Source: Saccharomycopsis fibuligera x Saccharomycopsis cf. fibuligera (taxonomy: Eukaryota; Ascomycota; Saccharomycetes; Ascoideales; Saccharomycopsidaceae). Taken from it: 64,000 nt of DNA. The notes beneath the pieces are model-generated. The model saw nothing but the letters and a program-made list of their open reading frames with translations, was not told where the DNA came from and did not search any database. Position numbers and translations under genes: made by a program. Within the stretch, counting starts at the first letter, position 1. Every line of letters begins with the position of its first letter. The stretch spans positions 933,501-997,500 of the forward strand of contig CP012816.1 in assembly GCA_001936135.1 (NCBI GenBank). The letters are read 5' to 3'. Positions 29,095 to 39,856 of this stretch are shown in pieces.

Positions 29095-31215
29095 TTACTT
29101 GACGCGCCAGTGCGACTCGCCTAACGACTGCAATTGTTGGACCTTTCTCCAAATGAAAAAAACCAAGAGTGCAGTACCAATGGAGACACAGAGTAAGTTC
29201 ATCATGTAATAGCCATCCTTGAGCACAATACATTCTCCGCCAAGATAGTTCAAGCACACCTGTTTAGCAGCCTCAGTAGCACACCCAGGTAACTTGCTGG
29301 CTTGTTTAGAAGCTTCCCAAAAATCAATCTTTTGACCTTTATTGAAAGCAATATATTCGCTCAATTTAGTATTTTTCAGCTCTGTAAGATCTGCAAAAGT
29401 AGTGAGATGTGGTACTATTTGGAATTTGTCGCTAATGAAATTAAAAAAATTTTCAAAATTGAAACCTGACGGCTTAAAATTTTGCAATAATTTCAATTCT
29501 TCTGGTTTCGGGGCAGTTGGAAAGAATTTCTGTCCACTTATTAAAGCCTTATCGGCGGCTAGTTTGACAAAATTGACAGTGTTTGCCCAAAAAAGTTCGA
29601 AGCTGATAATGTCTGTACTCTCTTTAGCTGAACTAACCGTGTCACCACTGTACGTGTTTAACGACACAGGTGCACATATACTGTAAGTCATTCTATCAAT
29701 GAATTTAAGCAAAAAGAATTTTGGCCATGTACCACCAAAGTTACTGAGTGTATTCAAAGTGGTCATATAAGTTCCTCCAATGGTAGGATCAGCAATTCTG
29801 GTATGAAAGGCGGCCAAAGACACAAACTGGATAGTGCCCATTAGCGAACTAAATAAATGTTGGATGATGACAGCTAAGAAAAATCCCGGTGTCACTATAG
29901 TTTTTTCAATTCCTTCAGCAGTTTTTGTGGTTGGAAAAGCATATACCGTAAGTTGGCCGAATAGAGCAGCAATGAGTCTACCAATATAGGCGTACAACCA
30001 TGGGTTAAGTGCCTGTTTGCCACGAGACCATTTCGCCACATAGTAACCAAAAATAATTTCGAATGGGAAGTCAATAAGTACAGTTAAAGATAAATCTTCT
30101 TTTGAGAAGCCACGATCCAAGAGTTTTAAATTTGTTGCGCTTTCATTAATTAGAAAGCCAATTTTGCAAATAAGTAAAATAATGATGAATTGCTGCACTG
30201 TAGATAATGAAAGTACGCGATACATTTTTGAGTATGTTCTTTTCAAGTTGTGCCACCCATTACCAGAACGGTTGAAAGTAGCATCTAACTCATCATTGGC
30301 CTCTTCGATTGTTAACTCGTCATCTTTTTTCACTGTTAACCTGAGATGTTCTGGCACTTCTGGCACTTTTAATGCAACAATCGCGGTACAAGCCAAAAAC
30401 AAAAATCCACTAAAAATCATATACTGGCCTAAAGTGAAAAGTCCAACGTCCAGCTGATTCTCTGCTGACCTAAAATATTTGTTCATGAACTCTTTAGAAT
30501 TGAATGCAAGAAATACTGTGAATGACAAAAAATAGCCTGTGTTGAGCCCTACTGTTTGAGCCGTACTAGCATAACTTTTCGACGCAGGACTCAAAATCAC
30601 CAACGCCCAACTATCAACAGCTATATCTTGAGTACTGGCCATAAGTACAAGCAGAAAAAAGTAGAAAGTCAAGATGTTTAAATTGGCATTTAAATCCTTG
30701 AATATTGAATCTATTTGGGAGCCAAGTATGATGAATATCAACCCAGTTAACGTTTGTACAGGGATAATCCACGATCTTCTACGTCCCACTTTTTTGCTAT
30801 AAAATGAATCAACAAAAGGAGACCAAAATAATTTTAAGGAGTATGGATATGACGCTAGCGAAAAAGTACCCAATTGCGAATATGACAAGTGTGCTGACTT
30901 CATCAAGAAAGGAATTGATCCGAACGCGAGTCCCACAGGTATACCTTGCAAAAAATATAAGAGCACAAGCAAATAGAAAGCCGGCTTATCTACTGCTAGA
31001 AGAGATCCATTTCCCGATTTATACAGCTCTTCGCGCTCAATTTCCACCGCAGTGCTGAAGTTCTGGTGTTGAGAAGATCCAACATGCGAAGATAAATGAA
31101 TCGCTGGCACTTCTTCGTTCTCGACGCTGCTATTATATGCCGATGTGTTTGGATTTGTGTGCACCGGTAGTAACTCTATTGAGGCTTCATCGTTAACATT
31201 ATTTTTTTTTATCAT
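29095..31215 (-). CDS. SLC33 / AT-1 family acetyl-CoA transporter-like protein (YBR220C type)
   Basis: A 706-residue major-facilitator protein of the acetyl-CoA transporter family (PF13000), like S. cerevisiae YBR220C and human SLC33A1. Family hallmarks are FYLLVLLYFLQGIPVGLAFG (first membrane segment, about 80-100), SYPYSLKLFWSPFVDSFYSK with GRRRSWIIPVQ behind it, and the block STQDIAVDSWALVILSPAS. Around 10-12 hydrophobic segments are visible. A variable ~75-residue polar N-terminus precedes them, and a Cys-containing luminal loop (CATEAAKQVCLNYLGGEC) lies before the last helix. The likely role is acetyl-CoA import into the ER/Golgi lumen. The yeast protein's function is not established, so this is inferred from the family. 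Confidence 0.85.
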   Translation of the reverse strand: MIKKNNVNDEASIELLPVHTNPNTSAYNSSVENEEVPAIHLSSHVGSSQHQNFSTAVEIEREELYKSGNGSLLAVDKPAFYLLVLLYFLQGIPVGLAFGSIPFLMKSAHLSYSQLGTFSLASYPYSLKLFWSPFVDSFYSKKVGRRRSWIIPVQTLTGLIFIILGSQIDSIFKDLNANLNILTFYFFLLVLMASTQDIAVDSWALVILSPASKSYASTAQTVGLNTGYFLSFTVFLAFNSKEFMNKYFRSAENQLDVGLFTLGQYMIFSGFLFLACTAIVALKVPEVPEHLRLTVKKDDELTIEEANDELDATFNRSGNGWHNLKRTYSKMYRVLSLSTVQQFIIILLICKIGFLINESATNLKLLDRGFSKEDLSLTVLIDFPFEIIFGYYVAKWSRGKQALNPWLYAYIGRLIAALFGQLTVYAFPTTKTAEGIEKTIVTPGFFLAVIIQHLFSSLMGTIQFVSLAAFHTRIADPTIGGTYMTTLNTLSNFGGTWPKFFLLKFIDRMTYSICAPVSLNTYSGDTVSSAKESTDIISFELFWANTVNFVKLAADKALISGQKFFPTAPKPEELKLLQNFKPSGFNFENFFNFISDKFQIVPHLTTFADLTELKNTKLSEYIAFNKGQKIDFWEASKQASKLPGCATEAAKQVCLNYLGGECIVLKDGYYMMNLLCVSIGTALLVFFIWRKVQQLQSLGESHWRVK

Positions 31216-31639
31216 TGTAATGGCTAAGATCTTTTGTTTTGTGTGATTGTGGTTCTTGTATCATATATGTTCCATTTGATGCGGCGGATAACTTGCCAAT
31301 AAAGGGTATTGATATGCTTTGGGCTCACTAGTAAATATATATTTTCTGGTATGTTGTATTCGGCGAAACAGAGTTGGTGAAGGCGTAATTGAAGGTATAG
31401 TAGGATTGTGGTAACAGTAACCCCTGAATATTGTGGCAAAGGCTGGTATCAGGAGTAGCAGTTACCTGTATTGTGCTCTGAGTATGCGTGTGTGTCTTTC
31501 AATCAATTTTCAAGCAGGCTAAAACTCCCGCTGACGTGGTGCATTTGAACCAACATCGGCACTTAACCGTGAAGTGTACACCGTTAGAATACCAGAACAT
31601 CATCAATACAAAGTTATATAGAAATTGAAAAAGGCATTA
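31216..31639. other. Promoter region of the SLC33-type gene
   Basis: Upstream DNA of the minus-strand transporter gene. No gene or clear motif seen. Confidence 0.45.
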
Positions 31640-32290
31640 CACAGGCTCAGAGAATTGGCGTGGGACCTTCTCCTATCCGTGAAATTAATCATGTCATGCC
31701 AAATGGAGTTCATCACTTTATATAAATAACAGCATCAACGGAATTTCAGACAGTGCCCTTGTGCATATATATCTTGATGATATAATTGTCATGTCAAAAT
31801 CTTCAACAACGACTAAGAAATAACTGATAACTTATTAAAAACGTAAAACTAAAGGACTTATGGGTTCTTGAAAGGTTTGTAGGTATTACAATCACCAAAA
31901 CAAATAGAGATGAGTTAATGCCTAGACTTTTAAGAATTTTTTTTGCCTTTTTCAGTAACTCAAGTTGGTACATAGCGACTTGCAAAAAATGTTGAATTTG
32001 CTTACTTAACCACATTTTCTAGCACAAAAATTCATCCAATTTGGCCTATCAAGTTTCTTATCTGTCAGTTGAACTTGGAAAGCACACCCGCAGGCAATAT
32101 AGAATATACACTCAGATTAGGAGACCAAAATATAACTTACAGATTTTGCAAATTGATACTCGGCAACATCAACCTATTGCTTAACCTTGATGTTATCAAT
32201 TTTCGTAAAAGACAAACTGAAAACGTTGAAAATTAGTTACTTTAATAAATTTGAAGTGACTTTACACGAACTGCTCTGAAGTTCAAAATT
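31640..32290 (+). mobile_element. Retroelement fossil, Ty3/gypsy-like reverse transcriptase remnant
   Basis: Around 31750-31805 the plus strand encodes HIYLDDIIVMSKS, which fits the reverse transcriptase catalytic YLDD block of LTR retroelements of the Ty3/gypsy kind. Neighbouring sequence gives further protein-like pieces, but the element is heavily broken, with many breaks, and no LTR pair is evident. It is clearly old. The limits are approximate and the family call rests mainly on the one motif. Confidence 0.5.
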
Positions 32291-32416
32291 GAAAACGTAG
32301 AAATGTTAGTGGGGCTCTGTTGCATAGTTAAGATCACTCTAGAGCCGCCTTTCATTGAATGTCATAATTGTTCACGTTTATTTACACTAGCAAACTTTTC
32401 ATTTATGCAAAATACA

Positions 32417-32418
<2 letters not shown>

Positions 32419-32464
<46 letters not shown>
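32419..32464. repeat. Poly(T) tract, 46 nt
   Basis: 46 consecutive T just after the retroelement remnant. The surrounding 32291-32765 is AT-rich with no visible gene; it includes the 3' flank of the coiled-coil protein gene. Confidence 0.9.
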
Positions 32465-32466
<2 letters not shown>

Positions 32467-32765
32467 TTCAAATAAAAAGTTGTACTTGTTTGGTTGCGAA
32501 AATTTTTTTAGAAGGAGAATTTGTAAGAATGCAATAAGTAAACGTAAAATTTACTGACAATAGACGAAACAACTAAAAATAGATATAATATAAATATCAG
32601 AAGAAATAGGGAATAAATAATGATATAAAAGGAAATATTTTCAGAAACTTTCTCTTGATATGTAGAGGTTTTATGATATTGTATAGTATAATATAGTATA
32701 GTTACTTGGCCAGTCTAGGATAATAGTAAACATGAGAACATCTTATTTGTAAAACTTTGAGACAC

Positions 32766-34847
32766 TTACATAATCGCCGAATTTCTCTTGTTCCGTGGCA
32801 TACTAGTCTTATTGAAGATATAATGTTGCTCAAAGTTCTGTAAATTAGCAGGTTCTGCTTCAGCATTATGATTATAAGGCCAATAAGAAGCACTACCGCT
32901 TGTGTGTTTTGCGCCAATAGCATAAGAAGCATGGCGCGTTTCAGTTAATGAATTTGACCGGTGCATGCTTTCATGGGGATGTGTGTCAAAATTATCACCA
33001 TGAACCAAAATTCCTTCATGAGACACGACTTCTTCAAAGTCACTATCATCCTCCTCAGTAAGAGAAAAACGCTGAGAGACGTTGTTGTTATGACGATTAT
33101 TTATCTGTTGCCCATATGTTAATAGCTGCACACTTTGATGATTGAGATTAAATTCCCGTTGCTGTTGCTGTTGCAGGGGATAGTAATATTGGCTTGTTAT
33201 GTTTTGCATTGGTATGTCGATACCGCCAAAATTATCGCTATAGAGAAGGTTATTATTATTATTATCAATATTATTATTATTATTAATATTAATATTATTA
33301 TTAATATAATTATTATGGTTGTTGTTGCTGTTGTTGTTGTTATTGATTTGCATATCCCTTACTAGATCAACTCCTTGTCGATTCTTATTAGGTATCTGTA
33401 AAGAGTTGTTAAATGCATTATTGTTAATCGTACCTCTTAGCGGCAACTCCTGAATTGGGGAAATACTTTCAACACCCAAGTATTCGCCTATATTTTCATT
33501 AATCTCAAGCGTATTTGCTGGCCCGCCTTCGTTGATTGACAGTAGTGACAGGCTACCTGGCGAGTAGCTGGTATTATCAGTATGCGCAGAGCTATCATTC
33601 TGACTGTTTCCGTGAGATCCTTGTGAGTTTGAGTTACGCGAGTCATCTTCAGAAGAAGTAGGAATAAAGCTGCTATCGTTGACAATGCTTCCAAGATGCC
33701 GAATGTTCAAATCACTGAAAAGATTAGTTTTCAATATTCTTGTTAACTCATTACTATCTGTTGTGCCAGTCGTGTCAACATTATAATTTCTAATTATATC
33801 TGAAACATCTCCAGAAAAACGGCTATACAGAGCAGGACTAACATTAGCGCTATTTGCTCCTCTGGATGTTGTTGTTGTGTCTCCTCTTGAGGAGCCGTTC
33901 AACCATCTGTCGACAATGAAGTATAAGTTTTGGATCAAAATGTCGTAGCTCTTGTTTATATCATTGAGGATATAACTGTAAGAATTTTTTCGTATTTTAA
34001 TTTCTTCAAGCGCTTTAATCTCATATGTGTTGAACTTGTCAAGAATGGTTTTTATCTTATCTGGGTGCAAATCGTCTTTTTTAATGTCTTCGTAAATGCG
34101 CAAATCATCCATTATGCTCTTTTCTAAGGCGTTGGCCTCGATTTTCAATGTAGATAATAGTGGGTTCCAGTGATTCTTGAATGCGGCTTCGAGCTCTTCA
34201 AGTTGTTTGAAATTTGCTGTTATTTGCTTGAGCTGGAACAAGGTCTCTTTTATGTACTTATTTAGTGTGTCATTTTCATTCTCATTGAGCTTCAACTTTT
34301 CTAGTATTGATACTCTTTTGGCCTTTGTTTCTAAAATTTTGAATATCGTTTCATCATATTTGGTTCTAAGTTTTTTATTATTAGTTGCTTTTTCCGTAAT
34401 AGAGAGCTCTAGTTCCCTTATTTGTGAAACTAGCTGATTCTTATCTTTCAAAAATTTGTTGATTTGTGCCTCCTTTGACTCGCTACTGAACTTTATTGAG
34501 GTAAACTTTTGCTGTTCATCCTTTATGGTATTTTGAAATTTGAGGATTTCAAGTTTTAGCTCACTGATGCGCAGATTTATTTGTTCTATTTTGCCCATTT
34601 TGCTTTCTATATCATCAGTTAAATTTTTTATTCTTATATCTTTTTGTTGTAGATTGTCTTGTGAAACTTGTAAGCTAGATGTAGCCTCGTGCAACTCTAA
34701 AGTTAATTCTTTGAGCTCCTGGCCGTAAGTTTTGCTGACATCATCAGTTATATCTTTGAAGATTTGCTTCAACTGCCTTTGGTTATCTGTTTCCCTTTTC
34801 ACAGTTATTAGCAATGCTATGAATATGACTATAAGCCATTCTTCCAT
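32766..34847 (-). CDS. Unidentified anchored coiled-coil protein with Asn-rich region
   Basis: I do not recognise this 693-residue protein. Residues 3-16 (EWLIVIFIALLITV) form a single hydrophobic segment at the very N-terminus, followed by a basic residue, so it is probably an N-terminal membrane anchor with the rest in the cytosol. Residues 22-325 are strongly heptad-like and rich in Lys, Glu, Leu and Ile: a long coiled coil. From about 330 the protein is polar and Ser/Thr/Asn-rich, with poly-Asn at about 505-555 (encoded by ATT/ATA-type repeats at 33250-33345), a short poly-Gln, and an acidic patch EEDDSDFEE. The tail is basic (PRNKRNS). Such architecture suits a tether or scaffold. ATG at 34847 is the first in frame. 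Confidence 0.7.
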   Translation of the reverse strand: MEEWLIVIFIALLITVKRETDNQRQLKQIFKDITDDVSKTYGQELKELTLELHEATSSLQVSQDNLQQKDIRIKNLTDDIESKMGKIEQINLRISELKLEILKFQNTIKDEQQKFTSIKFSSESKEAQINKFLKDKNQLVSQIRELELSITEKATNNKKLRTKYDETIFKILETKAKRVSILEKLKLNENENDTLNKYIKETLFQLKQITANFKQLEELEAAFKNHWNPLLSTLKIEANALEKSIMDDLRIYEDIKKDDLHPDKIKTILDKFNTYEIKALEEIKIRKNSYSYILNDINKSYDILIQNLYFIVDRWLNGSSRGDTTTTSRGANSANVSPALYSRFSGDVSDIIRNYNVDTTGTTDSNELTRILKTNLFSDLNIRHLGSIVNDSSFIPTSSEDDSRNSNSQGSHGNSQNDSSAHTDNTSYSPGSLSLLSINEGGPANTLEINENIGEYLGVESISPIQELPLRGTINNNAFNNSLQIPNKNRQGVDLVRDMQINNNNNSNNNHNNYINNNININNNNNIDNNNNNLLYSDNFGGIDIPMQNITSQYYYPLQQQQQREFNLNHQSVQLLTYGQQINNRHNNNVSQRFSLTEEDDSDFEEVVSHEGILVHGDNFDTHPHESMHRSNSLTETRHASYAIGAKHTSGSASYWPYNHNAEAEPANLQNFEQHYIFNKTSMPRNKRNSAIM

Positions 34848-35527
34848 TGTAAAAATGAAAGTTGTAGACTTGCAACTTCAAACAAAAATTTATACACTGT
34901 TATATTTTTCTGTGCATTCACGGGATATGCAAACTAATAAAACGTCAAAATGCAAATTCTTCAATGCAGATGTTCGTAAAGAAAAGTTACAAAGACTTTG
35001 AGTGAAACTATTGGGTATTTGATATATTAGAAGAGCAGAATATTCTGACGAAGTTGAATTTGTATTATGACAGTCAGCCATAGTATTGTCTGTTGAACGT
35101 ACTTCGATTAAAGTTGCTGTGAGGCCGATGCCTTTCGTGGTTTACTTTTTTCACGTCTCTTTTTTGCTGCCTGCCACCTTATTTTTTTGACGCACTAGCC
35201 AACGGTAACATCAAAAACATGCGCCTTCACTAGCCACATGCATGCGTACATTTGGCTTACAGCATAAGGAACTTGAGTTAAAGAAAAAGAAAAGCAGTCT
35301 TACTACTCAAGACCGTGAACTATAAACTTTGTGAGATAATAATAAAAAAAGAAGGAAAAATCTGAAGTGAAGGAGTTTTGTCAAACCCTTATCGCAATAC
35401 AAGTATTTCTTTTAAGATACCTTGAATTATCGCACTATAATAAGACAAGAAGCATATTGACATTTACTATAAGCCAAACAACAAGCAAAAGTGCATAGCG
35501 TGATTTTTCGAAAGAGCTGGGTTCTCC

Positions 35528-35559
<32 letters not shown>

Positions 35560-35710
35560 CTTTCAGTAAATAATTGGAAAGCTTTGGACCTCACATATTT
35601 ATGTTGAGAATTCCACTAATGGTACATTGTTGTTATGGTTGTGTAATTACCCAATAAAAGAAAAACAAAGAAGCAACAATAAAGAAGGATTCGAAAACAT
35701 GAGACTCTCC

Positions 35711-35769
<59 letters not shown>

Positions 35770-36412
35770 GCAAAAAAATAAGCAAACTTAATTTTATCGG
35801 ATAGCATGTCTGCTTTGAGCATATATAATCTAGTTATATACAAGTGTTGTTCGTGATTTAACTTTCGCGTATGTATCTATATGCACCTCTCCCAGAGCGG
35901 CAAGCAATACAGACAATTGATCTGCCTTTTACCACTATTTTTTTCTGTTCCCATTTATTGTGATGTATAGAATACTTCACATATAATGTAAGTCTTTTTC
36001 ACGTTGTGACTAATTGAAGCTTTGTAAACAGCCAATTTTGGGATAAAAGAAAAGTTATGACTTAAATATTGACAAACCCACTATCGTGGAGAAAGAAGTT
36101 AAAATATTATTTTGATAGCAAAATTGGAAATCTTTTAAGCATATAACTGTATGATAGATGTCAGATTTGTGCTTCACAACACCAATCTAAGCCGCTTCTT
36201 TTTACAGAAAATAGCACACGCAAACTTGTAAAGCATAATTTTATAATATGTATCAAAAAAGAAGCATGGGAAAAATGAAAATGAGGGGTGAGAACAAAAG
36301 AGAAAAAGGGTAAAGCTATAGTATTGATTAGTGCTGAATTTTATACACAAAAGTGAAAAATTGCAATATAATTTATAAAAAGACAAAAACATCATTTACA
36401 TGTGTTTAAAGT
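34848..36412. other. Intergenic between the coiled-coil gene and FRS2
   Basis: AT-rich, 1.5 kb. It contains A28 at 35528-35555 and A56 at 35712-35767, the longest homopolymer of the window. No coding or RNA gene recognised. Confidence 0.5.
35712..35767. repeat. Poly(A) tract, 56 nt
   Basis: 56 uninterrupted A. It is not next to a retroelement, and I see no target-site duplication around it. Confidence 0.9.
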
Positions 36413-37995
36413 TTAGTACAATTCTTCATCAAGACGAGCAGCTGGATTGGATTCAATAAAATCAAGGTTGACCTTGTGACCCAATAATTCTCTAATGTTG
36501 TTAACACCATACTTGATCATGGTTGGTCTTTCTAAAGAGAGACCCCAACCCAAAACTCTAAGATCTTTAGGCAAGCCCATGGCTTCCAACATTTCTGGTC
36601 TGAACATCCCGGAGTTACCAATTTCGACCCATTTTTTCAAACCTCCGTGCCATGAGAAAATTTCCAATGATGGTTCCGTGTATGGGTTGTATGCTGGCTT
36701 AAATCTCAATTCATGCACACCCATCTGATCAAAGAAATCTTGCATAAATCCAATCAAGTCACCTAATCTAATGTTGTAATCGGCAATAACACCCTCAACC
36801 TGATGGAATTCAGCCAAATGAGTAGCGTCAACGGTTTCGTTACGGAAAACTCTATCTATAGAGAACAATCTAGCTGGTTTTGGATCTTTAGCTAATTCAT
36901 GAAGCATCTTAGAAGAAATAGCAGTGGAATGGGTACGCAAGACCATTCTGAGAGACTCTTCAGCTCTCCATGGGTATCTGTAACCAATAGATCCGAAAGC
37001 ACCATCTTGGTGGACTTGTTTGACATTTTTCCAGTATTGTTTGTCTTCAGGTTCATCACCTACAGCTGGATCCTTTAAGTAAAAAGTATCTTGTAAGTCT
37101 CTAGCTGGATGCTGTTGTGGAACGAATAAAGTATCGAAATTCCAAAAACCGGTTTCAACATATTGGTTAGAAGGCATTTCAGTGAAACCCAAAGAGAAGA
37201 AAATCTGTCTGAATTCTTCACGAACTTTATTCAATGGATGCAAAGCACCAGAGTCCGGAAGAATACCTTGGGAGTTAAAGTTGTATGGCTTAAATTTGGA
37301 TTCTTTCCAGCTGTTACTAGAGATCATGTCGGTAGTGATATCAGTTTCTAATTTTTCAATCTTGGTGGAAAATTCTGGACCTTTTTCAACCTTGTAAGAG
37401 AAAGCTTTGGAAACAGATGCCAATTTTCTTTTTTTCAAGTCAGCCAATTCTTTCTTATCTGGCAATTTTTCAGAGTTAGAAGCAATAGCTTTTAATTGCA
37501 AAGCAGTGATATCATCCGGTAAACTGTCTTTGTTTATTTTTTCACTTGGCTTCAAAGTGTCGCCATCTTTCTTGATCCAGCCATTTTTGAAAGCTTTACC
37601 TTGACCTAAAGAACCAGCTTTACCCAACTTTTTTGGAACATCAGCGATTTTCAAACCTTCCAAGCTGTTGATAACTTCACTCAATAATCTGTATTCATGT
37701 GATCCTTTATTAACAATTTCTTCACCCTCTTTGGTTAAAGTCCATTGATCTCTCTCAATTGATTTGTATTTGATCATGCTACGACTGAGCAAGGAATTAA
37801 GAGCAGCTATAATTTGCAACTATTGTTAGCTATCAATTTTCAAACAAAAGCATTTAATTACTCTTATTATATCAAACATGCCAGAAACATACCTTGTATA
37901 ACGAGAGAAGGAACATCTGGGAAGACGGTACTGGTGTTTTCAATAACGCCCTCCTTATCCAAAACATGAAGTATCTTTTCTGGCTCAATAGACAT
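36413..37995 (-). CDS. FRS2: Phenylalanyl-tRNA synthetase alpha subunit, two exons
   Basis: Cytosolic class II aminoacyl-tRNA synthetase alpha subunit, which charges tRNA-Phe with Frs1 as an alpha2beta2 enzyme. Exon 1 is 37893-37995 (103 nt, MSIEPEKILHVLDKEG...), exon 2 is 36413-37806. The 86-nt intron 37807-37892 has donor GTATGT, a branch-like GCTAACA and acceptor TATAG. Splicing joins ...LVIQ to AALNSLLS, restoring the known N-terminal winged-helix domain and giving 498 residues (S. cerevisiae 503). Motif 2 and 3 regions are clear: PLNKVREEFRQIFFSLGFTE, PARDLQDTFYLKDP, RTHSTAISSKML, FSIDRVFRNETVDATHLAEF and GWGLSLERPTMIKYGV. Without the intron only an N-terminally cut 468-residue frame would be read. 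I recall no intron in the S. cerevisiae gene. Confidence 0.95.
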
Positions 37996-38284
37996 TTTGT
38001 ATGTGTTTCTATTGCTTTACTATTGTCTAGATCTTGAACCAACTACGGGTGTACAACGTTTATTGCCCCGTTTACGAATTATTTACTCATTGGAAAAACC
38101 AGAAAAAAATCTCAAAATCTCAATTTTTTTTTTCATGCACTCACGTGCGCATAACGAGAGAAACATGCTTTCATTTTAATTTTGTATATACACTTAACTC
38201 TTGATAAAGTTAACGGTAGGAAGAGATCAGAAAACAGTCAAGAGTTGAATAGATAACTTGAATTATTGTTCAATAAAGGAAGGT

Positions 38285-38319
<35 letters not shown>

Positions 38320-38400
38320 GAATAAGATACATTTTTAATGAAGATTAGATTATGTTATTCGTGAACTATAAAATATTAATAATACAGCAAACTATCTAAT
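37996..38400. other. FRS2 promoter and RPL22 3' flank
   Basis: Contains a run of 30 T at 38287-38316. Upstream of FRS2 no clear TATA box is seen. No gene. Confidence 0.5.
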
Positions 38401-39198
38401 TTACTCTTCATCATCTTCTTCGTCTTCATCGAGGTTGACAGAGTAGAATTGTAATTGGTAAGAGTTTTGTTTAACGGAAACAAATCTGATCCAGTCTCTG
38501 ATTTGGTTTTTCTTCAAGTAACGCTTGGTCAAGTATTTCAAGTATTTACCAGAGAAGATACCGTTAGCAGCAACAACAACGACTTTCTTACCGTCTTCTT
38601 CAACAGTGATGTCGTTACCCAAGTTACCGACACGACCTTCGATCTTGATGTGATCAATCAAGTACTTGGCGTAAGAGGATGGGTCAAAGACACCATTGTC
38701 AGTTGGGGCAGAGACGTCAACGACGAACTTCTTGACTTGCTTAGATTTCTTGGAGGTCTAAAAGTAAAATTCCTGTTAGCCTACTGTCTAATCTTTTTAA
38801 AAATATAAAACATATCATAAAAAGAGAATTTTCGATTTTGCCAAAATAAATAACTACGGCAAAATCCAAATTCAACAGCAAAGCATCCAGGTTCAACCTT
38901 GGGCCTAAATAAAAGTAGTAACAAAATGGTAACCAAAAAGTCAAATCGTCAATGATTGCCTTTGAGAGTAGAGTGAACAAAACAATAAAATCATTTGGTT
39001 CATTCACATTCTCAAAGATTTCCATTCATCGCTTATTTTATCTTAATATTTTCAAATTTTTAGCATATAATTTTATTACCTCAATATAAAAGCCTTTAGA
39101 AGAACACAGTATCCTTCACCACGAATCATTTGAAAAAACTCCTTAATTGGTTTGTCCTCTTCAATTCATTGGAGTTCTATACGTACGATTGGAGCCAT
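38401..39198 (-). CDS. RPL22: 60S ribosomal protein L22 (eL22), two exons
   Basis: A large-subunit protein of 122 residues. Exon 1 is only 12 nt (39187-39198, encoding MAPI). The intron 38758-39186 is 429 nt, with donor GTACGT, a branch-like GGCTAACA and acceptor TTTTAG. Exon 2 is 38401-38757 and begins [15 protein letters not shown]. The joined protein follows S. cerevisiae Rpl22 through [37 protein letters not shown] and [15 protein letters not shown] to the acidic tail DEDEEDDEE. The tiny first exon and the position of the intron match S. cerevisiae RPL22A/B, whose protein represses splicing of its own transcript; a similar control is possible here because the intron is long. Confidence 0.95.
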
Positions 39199-39856
39199 TT
39201 TTGCTGTTTGTTATTCTTGAAACTATCAGAGATAAAGTGTTTAACCTGAAATATTTGCAGAAGTTTAATATACTTAAGCAGGTTAGAAGAACTGATGAAA
39301 TTTGAATTTTTTCATAAAGGGATTTGCATTCTCCCTTGGAAGAGAAAAAAACATTGGGCCTAAGAAAGAAAAAACAGAAAAACATGTGAGTGTGATATTC
39401 ATGTGATATACGCGAGGGCTAAGTTTATGCGTCGTCTTTGTAATACATTAGTAATCATCTGTGCTGAAAAATGAAAAATTCCAACCAATTTTACGTAGAC
39501 CCCTATTAACGATCATTCACCCCCATCAGTAGATCTTACTCCGGTGATAACAAAAAGCAGTTGCTGCATGCCGTGTTTATCCGAACAAGCAAGATAACCG
39601 CACAGACATTTCTAAATTAAGCTTGATCTAAATTAAAAAATGTCCTTCAATTACCGCATTATCAATAGTAACACTTATAAAGCAAATGTGTCTAGTAGAA
39701 TATGATCTGATGGAGATGATTTGCAATACATGTCTGTGAGGCATACCTTTGCGTCCACAGCACATCATTCTACATTTGAAAATATGAATATCAATTAAGT
39801 AATGTGTCATTATTTTATAAAGTTTTGAGAGTATATGTTATGTCAACTTATTACAG
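39199..39856. other. RPL22 promoter and PDB1 3' flank
   Basis: Upstream of RPL22 an AGGGCTAA at 39415-39422 could be a Tbf1-type site as found in some yeast ribosomal protein promoters; the match is short. No gene seen. Confidence 0.4.

Noticed and set aside
32130-32240. A protease-like piece downstream of the reverse transcriptase motif in the retroelement fossil
   Set aside because: Its order relative to the reverse transcriptase does not fit the usual Ty3/gypsy layout and the resemblance is too short.
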